This document shows positions 1 through 3,729 of a stretch of 7,263 bases of DNA, piece after piece. The translations under genes were made by a program, and so were the position numbers. Every line of letters starts with the position of its first letter. The first letter of the stretch is position 1. Location: assembly GCA_011046295.1 (NCBI GenBank), contig DSAV01000062.1:1-7263 (forward strand), in the 5' to 3' direction. This DNA comes from Deltaproteobacteria bacterium (GTDB taxonomy: Bacteria; Desulfobacterota; Syntrophia; Syntrophales; Smithellaceae). Under the pieces are notes generated by a model. It ran no database searches. It was not told the origin of the DNA and worked only from the letters and a program-made list of their open reading frames with translations.

Positions 1-4
1 ATAA

Positions 5-89
5 GGAGGGGTTCCCGAGCGGCCAAAGGGAGCAGACTGTAAATCTGCCGGCGGAGCCTACGGAGGTTCGAATCCTCCCCCCTCCACCA
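5..89 (+). tRNA. tRNA-Tyr (anticodon GTA)
   Basis: Class II tRNA that folds completely by eye. The acceptor stem is GGAGGGG (5-11) with CCCCTCC (79-85). The anticodon stem is 32-36 with 44-48, and its loop CTGTAAA puts anticodon GTA at 39-41. A long variable arm occupies 49-61, as expected for bacterial tRNA-Tyr. The T stem is GGAGG/CCTCC around the loop TTCGAAT. Discriminator A86 is followed by an encoded CCA (87-89). It is the first gene of a tRNA cluster whose promoter lies upstream of the window, since only 4 bases precede it. Confidence 0.97.
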
Positions 90-110
90 TGGATTTTGAA
101 GCTGGAACAA

Positions 111-186
111 GCGGGAGTAGCTCAGTGGTTAGAGCGTCAGCCTTCCAAGCTGAGGGTCGCGGGTTCGAATCCCGTTTCCCGCTCCA
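111..186 (+). tRNA. tRNA-Gly (anticodon TCC)
   Basis: Complete cloverleaf. The acceptor stem is GCGGGAG (111-117) with TTCCCGC (176-182), ending in a G-U pair. The anticodon stem TCAGC/GCTGA holds the loop CTTCCAA, with anticodon TCC at 144-146. The T stem (159-163 with 171-175) also has one G-U pair around TTCGAAT. Discriminator T183 is followed by encoded CCA. It lies 21 bases after tRNA-Tyr and should be cut from the same precursor. The order Tyr-Gly-Thr matches the tRNA cluster that precedes tufB in E. coli. Confidence 0.97.
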
Positions 187-202
187 GGTATTAAAAAAAG
201 AA

Positions 203-228
203 GGGCAAAAGCCTTAAATATTTTGCCC
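203..228 (+). repeat. Perfect 8-bp inverted repeat overlapping the 5' end of tRNA-Thr
   Basis: GGGCAAAA (203-210) and TTTTGCCC (221-228) are exact reverse complements with a 10-base loop. The 3' arm contains the first four acceptor bases of tRNA-Thr (GCCC, 225-228). In the precursor RNA this hairpin would therefore compete with acceptor-stem formation and cover the expected RNase P cut between 224 and 225. The repeat is seen directly; any role in processing is inference. Confidence 0.55.
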
Positions 229-300
229 ACGTAGCTCAGTCGGTAGAGCACATCCTTGGTAAGGATGAGGTCACCAGTTCAATCCTGGTCGTGGGCTCCA
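225..300 (+). tRNA. tRNA-Thr (anticodon GGT)
   Basis: Complete cloverleaf. The acceptor stem is GCCCACG (225-231) with CGTGGGC (290-296). The anticodon stem CATCC/GGATG holds the loop TTGGTAA, with anticodon GGT at 258-260. The T loop is TTCAATC. Discriminator T297 is followed by encoded CCA (298-300). It is 38 bases from tRNA-Gly and only 16 bases from the rpmG start, so the mature 3' end lies almost at the rpmG ribosome binding site. Release of the tRNA would leave rpmG mRNA with a very short leader. The tuf gene often found directly after this tRNA is absent. Confidence 0.97.
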
Positions 301-316
301 GTCAAAAGGGAGATTT

Positions 317-466
317 ATGCGCAGTAATATTATTTTGGCCTGCACGGAATGCAAACAACGGAATTATACCACGACTAAAAACAAGCGTACCATGCAAAAC
401 CGTCTGGAAATTAAAAAATATTGCAAGTTTTGCCGGGGGCACAAATTGCATAGGGAGACTAAATAG
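317..466 (+). CDS. rpmG: 50S ribosomal protein L33, zinc-binding form
   Basis: A 49-residue protein, the normal length for L33, a small protein of the large ribosomal subunit near the tRNA exit site. It begins MRSNIILAC. Four cysteines form two CxxC pairs (C9/C12 and C36/C39), the zinc-ribbon or C+ form of the family; E. coli L33 lacks them. The rest is rich in Lys and Arg, as expected for an rRNA-binding protein. The ATG at 317 is preceded by the purine-rich stretch AAAAGGGAGA (304-313) as ribosome binding site. The gene sits between tRNA-Thr and tRNA-Trp, so its mRNA is probably released by tRNA processing. In C+ families, zinc shortage often triggers replacement by a cysteine-free paralogue; none is in this window. 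Confidence 0.95.
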   Translation: MRSNIILACTECKQRNYTTTKNKRTMQNRLEIKKYCKFCRGHKLHRETK

Positions 467-479
467 CTGATATTGGCAC

Positions 480-556
480 AGGCCAGTAGCTCTAATGGAT
501 AGAGCGCCGGACTCCAAATCCGGATGCTGGGGGTTCAAGTCCCTCCTGGCCTGCCA
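480..556 (+). tRNA. tRNA-Trp (anticodon CCA)
   Basis: Complete cloverleaf. The acceptor stem is AGGCCAG (480-486) with CTGGCCT (546-552). The anticodon stem CCGGA/TCCGG holds the loop CTCCAAA, with anticodon CCA at 514-516. The T stem GGGGG/CCCTC has one G-U pair around TTCAAGT. Discriminator G553 is followed by encoded CCA (554-556). It lies 13 bases after rpmG and 28 bases before secE, the common rpmG-tRNA-Trp-secE-nusG order. Excising it would create the 5' end of the secE mRNA. Confidence 0.97.
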
Positions 557-584
557 TATTCTTTATTATAAGGATCTTGAATAT

Positions 585-788
585 ATGGAACAAATAAAAG
601 AAATGTTGCAAAAAGCAATTCAGTTTTTAAAGGATGCCAGAGCTGAGCTCAAAAGAGTAACCTGGCCGACAAGAAAACAGACTTTGGCATCAACGGCGGT
701 CGTCTTAATTATCGTTTTTATCGTCGCGATTTATCTGGGAATAATTGATTATATTTTGGCCAAACTGGTCAGGGTTATTTTAGGTTAG
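585..788 (+). CDS. secE: Preprotein translocase subunit SecE
   Basis: A 67-residue SecE, the essential small subunit that clamps SecY in the inner-membrane SecYEG channel. Residues 1-20 are an amphipathic, charged N-terminal helix. Residues 21-33 (ELKRVTWPTRKQT) are the family signature at the cytoplasmic face, where the WPT motif is nearly invariant. One hydrophobic span covers about residues 37-57. This is the short single-span form; E. coli SecE has 127 residues and three spans. The ATG at 585 is chosen because AAGGA (570-574) precedes it and the protein then starts at the family's usual place. An in-frame ATG at 495 lies inside tRNA-Trp and cannot be the start. nusG follows after 4 bases, so the two are probably translated together. 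Confidence 0.96.
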   Translation: MEQIKEMLQKAIQFLKDARAELKRVTWPTRKQTLASTAVVLIIVFIVAIYLGIIDYILAKLVRVILG

Positions 789-792
789 CGAA

Positions 793-1326
793 ATGGCTTT
801 AACGTGGTATGTAGTGCACACATATTCCGGATATGAGAGCAAAGTAAAGATGAGCCTGCAGGAAAGAATCGAAATGGCGGGTGCGCAGGAATATTTTGCC
901 GATATTTTGATACCGGAAGAAGATGTTGTGGAATTGGTTTCCGGGGAAAAGAAAACCTCCAAACGCAAGTTTTTCCCCGGCTATATACTGGTGCGTATGG
1001 AGATGACGGATGAGACTTGGCACATTGTTAAAAACACGCCCAAGGTAACCGGTTTTATCGGCAGTAAAGACAAACCTTCACCCATCTCCGATAAAGACGT
1101 GGAGAATCTGAAAATCAGAATTGATGAAGGAACTCTGAAACCAAAGCCAAAATTCAAATTCGATGTCGGCGATCATGTAAAAATAATTGATGGACCATTT
1201 ACCAATTTCGATGGAGTTATCGACGAAATTAAACCGGAAAAAAGTAAACTGAGAGTTATTGTGAGTATTTTCGGCAGGCCTACGCCAGTAGAATTGGATT
1301 TCATCCAGGTAACACAAGGCGAATAA
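793..1326 (+). CDS. nusG: Transcription termination/antitermination factor NusG
   Basis: A 177-residue protein, close to the 181 of E. coli NusG. It binds RNA polymerase, suppresses pausing, and links the polymerase to Rho or, through ribosomal protein S10, to the leading ribosome. The NGN domain covers about residues 4-105, starting WYVVHTYSGYE, with the conserved KRKFFPGYILVRM segment near residues 57-69. The KOW domain covers about 123-173 (VGDHVKIIDGPF, then SIFGRPTPVELDF). Phe160 matches the E. coli KOW-loop Phe165 used to contact Rho and S10. The ribosome binding site is modest (AGGT, 782-785) and lies inside the last codons of secE, which suggests translational coupling. Confidence 0.97.
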   Translation: MALTWYVVHTYSGYESKVKMSLQERIEMAGAQEYFADILIPEEDVVELVSGEKKTSKRKFFPGYILVRMEMTDETWHIVKNTPKVTGFIGSKDKPSPISDKDVENLKIRIDEGTLKPKPKFKFDVGDHVKIIDGPFTNFDGVIDEIKPEKSKLRVIVSIFGRPTPVELDFIQVTQGE

Positions 1327-1330
1327 ATAA

Positions 1331-1351
1331 AAGGTGGCAGATAGAAACCTT
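1331..1351 (+). promoter_or_regulatory. Weak hairpin in the rplK leader, possible L1 control site
   Basis: In the 52-base gap between nusG and rplK, AAGGT (1331-1335) can pair with ACCTT (1347-1351) around an 11-base loop. In E. coli the L1 protein represses the rplK-rplA mRNA by binding a structure near the rplK start that mimics its 23S rRNA site. The position fits such a site, but I could not recognise the L1 consensus, and a five-pair stem can arise by chance. There is no T-run after it, so it is not a terminator. Confidence 0.2.
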
Positions 1352-1378
1352 CAAAAATTTATATACAGGTGATTTTTT

Positions 1379-1804
1379 ATGGCAAAAAAAGTTATTGCGA
1401 ACATAAAATTACAAATAGCGGCAGGCAAGGCGACACCGTCGCCTCCGATCGGTCCGGCATTGGGCCAGCATGGGGTCAACATAATGGAATTTTGCAAGGC
1501 GTATAACGCGCTGACGCAGAAGCAGGAAGGTATGATCATTCCCGTGGTGATTACCGTTTATGCCGACAGATCGTTCACTTTCATTACCAGAACACCACCG
1601 GCATCCGTGCTGCTCAAGCAGGCGGCGAAAATTGCCAAGGGCGCCGGCGATCCCAAGAGGGAAAAAGTGGGTACGGTGACGGCCAAGCAGGTACAGGAAA
1701 TCGCGAAGGTAAAATATGATGATTTAAACGCGGTAGATATGGAAGGGGCTGTAAAGATTATTGCCGGTACGGCAAGATCGATGGGAATAGAAATAGCGGA
1801 TTAA
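1379..1804 (+). CDS. rplK: 50S ribosomal protein L11
   Basis: A 141-residue protein, the usual length for L11. It binds the GTPase-associated centre of 23S rRNA and helps translation factors act; in many bacteria it is also needed for the RelA stringent response. Residues 1-70 are the N-terminal domain with the proline-rich helix SPPIGPALGQHGVNI (21-35), the target region of thiostrepton. Pro23 and Pro26 match positions where resistance changes are known. Residues 76-141 are the RNA-binding domain, containing KGAGDPKREKVGTVT. Residue 14 is Ala in IAAGKA, where many homologues have Pro (IPAGKA). The ATG at 1379 follows AGGTGA (1367-1372) at good spacing. rplA follows after 18 bases as part of the L11-L1 operon. 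Confidence 0.97.
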   Translation: MAKKVIANIKLQIAAGKATPSPPIGPALGQHGVNIMEFCKAYNALTQKQEGMIIPVVITVYADRSFTFITRTPPASVLLKQAAKIAKGAGDPKREKVGTVTAKQVQEIAKVKYDDLNAVDMEGAVKIIAGTARSMGIEIAD

Positions 1805-1822
1805 TCAATAAAGAGGTTTTTT

Positions 1823-2521
1823 ATGTCAAATATAGGTAAACGCATATCAGCAGCTAAAACGAAAGTAGAGCCGACGAAACGTTACAGCCTGAAAGAGGCG
1901 GCAGAGATGATTACGTCCATGCCTCACGCGAAATTCGATGAGACAGTGGATGTCGCGGTTCGTCTGGGCGTCAATCCGGCTCATGCAGATCAGATGGTGC
2001 GCGGCAGCGTAGTTTTACCCAACGGCTTGGGAAAAGAGGTTCGAGTTCTGGTTTTTGCCAAGGGAGACAAGGAAAAAGAGGCCCTGGATGCCGGCGCCGA
2101 TTATATCGGAAATGACGAGATTATCGAGAAAATCAAAGGCGGCTGGTTTGAGTTCGACAGAGTTGTTGCCACTCCCGATATGATGGGGACGGTGGGAAAA
2201 ATCGGCAAAGTTCTGGGGCCGCGCGGTTTGATGCCCAATCCTAAAGTCGGTACGGTAACGTTTGAGGTGGCCAACGCAGTGAAAGACCTTAAGGCAGGCA
2301 AGGTTGAATTCCGCGTGGAAAAGGCGGGAATCGTGCATTCTCCTGTGGGAAAAATTTCCTTTGGCGCTCAAAAACTGAGCGAAAATATCAACGCATTAAT
2401 AGAAACGGTAATAAAATTGAAACCGGCGTCAAGCAAGGGAACATATATTAAAAGTGTTTCCGTATCCAGTACAATGGGTGCGGGGGTCAAAATAGACCCT
2501 CTCGATTTTAAAGCGGCTTAG
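1823..2521 (+). CDS. rplA: 50S ribosomal protein L1
   Basis: A 232-residue protein, the typical bacterial L1 length (E. coli 234). It forms the mobile L1 stalk that moves deacylated tRNA out of the E site, and in E. coli it represses translation of its own rplK-rplA mRNA. The signature lies at residues 116-144, with ATPDMMGTVGKIGKVLG followed by PRGLMPNPKVGT. The N- and C-terminal parts form domain I (about 1-66 and 160-232), which binds rRNA and holds a conserved STMGAGVKID tail. The ATG at 1823 is preceded by AAGAGGT (1811-1817). The gene ends in TAG and is followed by the 230-base rplJ leader. Confidence 0.97.
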   Translation: MSNIGKRISAAKTKVEPTKRYSLKEAAEMITSMPHAKFDETVDVAVRLGVNPAHADQMVRGSVVLPNGLGKEVRVLVFAKGDKEKEALDAGADYIGNDEIIEKIKGGWFEFDRVVATPDMMGTVGKIGKVLGPRGLMPNPKVGTVTFEVANAVKDLKAGKVEFRVEKAGIVHSPVGKISFGAQKLSENINALIETVIKLKPASSKGTYIKSVSVSSTMGAGVKIDPLDFKAA

Positions 2522-2547
2522 CAGAGACCTGGCTGATATAGTATAAA
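2518..2547 (+). promoter_or_regulatory. Candidate sigma-70-type promoter for rplJL-rpoB
   Basis: TTAGCA (2518-2523; four of six bases match TTGACA) is separated by 18 bases from TATAAA (2542-2547; five of six match TATAAT). An overlapping TATAGT (2537-2542) is an alternative -10. In E. coli a promoter lies in the same place, between rplA and rplJ, upstream of the L10 leader. The -35 overlaps the rplA stop codon. The match is weak and AT-rich DNA easily gives such hits. Confidence 0.3.
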
Positions 2548-2559
2548 TTTTTAGCAAAA

Positions 2560-2611
2560 GGTCGAAGACAGCAGGTACCATAGTTTAAACGTGAAACGGC
2601 CTGCCGAGACT
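2560..2611 (+). promoter_or_regulatory. L10 leader RNA (autoregulatory element of rplJ-rplL)
   Basis: An outer helix GGTC (2560-2563) with GACT (2608-2611, ending in a G-U pair) is followed by an asymmetric internal loop, GAAGACA on the 5' side and CGA on the 3' side. An inner helix GCAGG (2571-2575) then pairs with CCTGC (2600-2604). This layout, with the kink-turn-like purines between the helices, is that of the ribosomal protein L10 leader, which copies the L10 site of 23S rRNA. In the family, the L10-L12 complex binds it and lowers expression of rplJ and rplL. Its place, just upstream of rplJ in a 230-base untranslated gap, agrees. The apical part has a possible GTTT/AAAC pairing (2583-2586 with 2594-2597). 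Confidence 0.85.
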
Positions 2612-2644
2612 CGTGAGATAAAAAGTTCGGATAATCAATTTTTT

Positions 2645-2686
2645 AACGGGAATCGGATATAAAAAGAATGAAAATGCCGTTTTTTC
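2645..2686 (+). terminator. Possible attenuator in the rplJ leader
   Basis: AACGG (2645-2649) can pair with CCGTT (2677-2681), and the right arm runs into six T residues (2680-2685) as in an intrinsic terminator. The loop is long (27 bases) and the stem short, so the hairpin is weak on its own. A nearby CGG (2654-2656) offers a competing pairing with the same CCG. Some bacteria control rplJ by a terminator downstream of the L10 leader, which would give this element a role, but the evidence here is only the T-run and a five-pair stem. Confidence 0.3.
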
Positions 2687-2735
2687 TGTATGTGCCTGCA
2701 TGTTCTCCGGCCTCAAGGCAACTGAATTAATTTTG

Positions 2736-2744
2736 AAAGGAGGT
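2736..2744 (+). promoter_or_regulatory. Strong ribosome binding site that sets the TTG start of rplJ
   Basis: AAAGGAGGT is a near-perfect Shine-Dalgarno sequence, ending 7 bases before TTG at 2752. It fixes the start codon, since no in-frame ATG lies near. Upstream, CTCC (2705-2708) or CCTC (2711-2714) could pair with GGAG (2739-2742) or GAGG (2740-2743) and mask it. TGCCT (2693-2697) with AGGCA (2716-2720) would form a competing hairpin that holds those bases back. The site itself is clear; the masking switch is inference. Confidence 0.8.
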
Positions 2745-2751
2745 TGATAAA

Positions 2752-3276
2752 TTGGATCGGAGAACGAAAGAACAAGTAGTTTCCGAGCTGCACGAGAAAC
2801 TTAAAGAAGCCAAGCTAGGCGTTTTAACCAGCTTCAGCGGTATGAACGTCGAGAAGATGGAATTTCTGAGGAACACTTTACGCAATGTTCGTGCCGAGGT
2901 GAAAGTCGTAAAAAATACGCTTTTGGAAATTGCTTCGAAAGATACGGATTTTAGTATTCTTTCCGAGTATTTCAAATGGCCTATTGCTATTGTGTTTGGC
3001 TATGATGATCCAGTGGAACCTACGAAGGTTCTGGTTGAATTCGCCAAGAAAAATCCGGAGCTGGAAATCAAGATAGGCGCTCTGGACGGGCAGGTTTTGA
3101 CCAAAGATGACCTAGCGTCTCTGGCGGAATTGCCCGGCAGGGAAGTTCTTCTGGGCAAACTGGTTTTCGTTCTGGCGGCGGTGCCGACATCATTCGTGAC
3201 GGTTTTAAGCGCGGCTCAGAGAGACTTTGTGCAAGTGCTCAACGCTTACAGTGAAAAGAAGAAAACTTTAAACTAA
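2752..3276 (+). CDS. rplJ: 50S ribosomal protein L10
   Basis: A 174-residue protein within the usual 165-178 range. L10 anchors the L7/L12 dimers to 23S rRNA at the base of the flexible stalk that recruits translation GTPases. The N-terminal rRNA-binding domain covers about residues 1-130 and includes the family pattern of a helix near KEQVVSELHEKL, then LTSFSGMNVEKM and VVKNTLLEIA. The C-terminal helix, about residues 145-172 (containing SAAQRDFVQVLNAYSEKKK), is the docking site for L12 dimers. It starts with TTG, supported by the strong ribosome binding site at 2736-2744; the next in-frame ATG would remove the conserved N-terminus. rplL follows after 28 bases. Expression is probably limited by the L10 leader upstream. 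Confidence 0.96.
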   Translation: MDRRTKEQVVSELHEKLKEAKLGVLTSFSGMNVEKMEFLRNTLRNVRAEVKVVKNTLLEIASKDTDFSILSEYFKWPIAIVFGYDDPVEPTKVLVEFAKKNPELEIKIGALDGQVLTKDDLASLAELPGREVLLGKLVFVLAAVPTSFVTVLSAAQRDFVQVLNAYSEKKKTLN

Positions 3277-3304
3277 AAACACATACAGAAGAGAGGATAA
3301 GGAA

Positions 3305-3691
3305 ATGGCAGTTAAAATTACAAAAGAAGATGTAATTCAATTTATTGAAGAAATGACTGTACTGGAGCTTTCCGCTCTGGTGAAAGAATTGGAAGAAAAG
3401 TTCGGCGTGTCCGCGGCGGCACCGGTAATGGCGGTCGCGGCAGGTGGAGCGGCACCGGCGGCTGCGGCGGCAGAAGAAAAGACGGAATTCGACGTTAATC
3501 TGACCGGTTTTGGCGCGGAAAAAATCCAGGTAATTAAAGTAGTCAGAGCAATTACCGGTTTGGGACTCAAAGAAGCGAAAGATTTGGTCGAAGGGGTGCC
3601 CAAGGCCATTAAAGAAGGCGTTTCAAAAGAAGAAGCCGACGATATCAAGAAGAAAATTGAAGAAGTCGGCGGTACCGTTGAGATTAAATAA
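3305..3691 (+). CDS. rplL: 50S ribosomal protein L7/L12
   Basis: A 128-residue protein of normal length. It is the multicopy stalk protein that recruits EF-Tu, EF-G and other GTPases to the ribosome and stimulates GTP hydrolysis. Residues 1-35 form the helical dimerisation domain that binds L10. Residues 36-58 are a flexible hinge made almost only of Ala, Gly, Val and Pro. Residues 59-128 form the globular factor-binding domain with the conserved KIQVIKVVR (73-81) and GLGLKEAKDLVEGVPK (85-100) segments. The ATG at 3305 follows AGAGGA (3292-3297) with 7 bases between. L7/L12 is needed in several copies per ribosome, which makes the short, hairpin-bearing gap to rpoB a likely place where expression is lowered. 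Confidence 0.97.
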   Translation: MAVKITKEDVIQFIEEMTVLELSALVKELEEKFGVSAAAPVMAVAAGGAAPAAAAAEEKTEFDVNLTGFGAEKIQVIKVVRAITGLGLKEAKDLVEGVPKAIKEGVSKEEADDIKKKIEEVGGTVEIK

Positions 3692-3703
3692 AAAATTAAT
3701 CTC
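3680..3703 (+). promoter_or_regulatory. Inverted repeat enclosing the rplL stop codon
   Basis: GAGATTAA (3680-3687) and TTAATCTC (3696-3703) are exact reverse complements with an 8-base loop that contains the rplL TAA (3689-3691). The sequence after it is AT-rich with broken T runs (3708-3719) rather than a clean T tract, so it is at best a leaky terminator. E. coli has a partial terminator and an RNase III processing site in the longer rplL-rpoB gap. By position, this hairpin could have a similar role in making less beta than L7/L12. The stem is AT-rich (two G-C pairs of eight), so it may be weak. Confidence 0.45.
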
Positions 3704-3729
3704 CAATATTTTATTTATTAAAGGATGTT

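Noticed and set aside
302..538. 78-codon open frame on the - strand across rpmG and tRNA-Trp
   Set aside because: It runs antisense through a recognised L33 gene and a complete tRNA, with no supporting signals.
495..584. In-frame upstream ATG that would extend SecE by 30 residues
   Set aside because: This start lies inside tRNA-Trp (480-556), the added residues are unlike SecE, and the ATG at 585 has its own ribosome binding site and gives the family's usual N-terminus.
2015..2371. 118-codon open frame on the - strand across rplA
   Set aside because: It is a shadow of the rplA coding strand, with no recognisable protein and no promoter or ribosome binding site that I can see.
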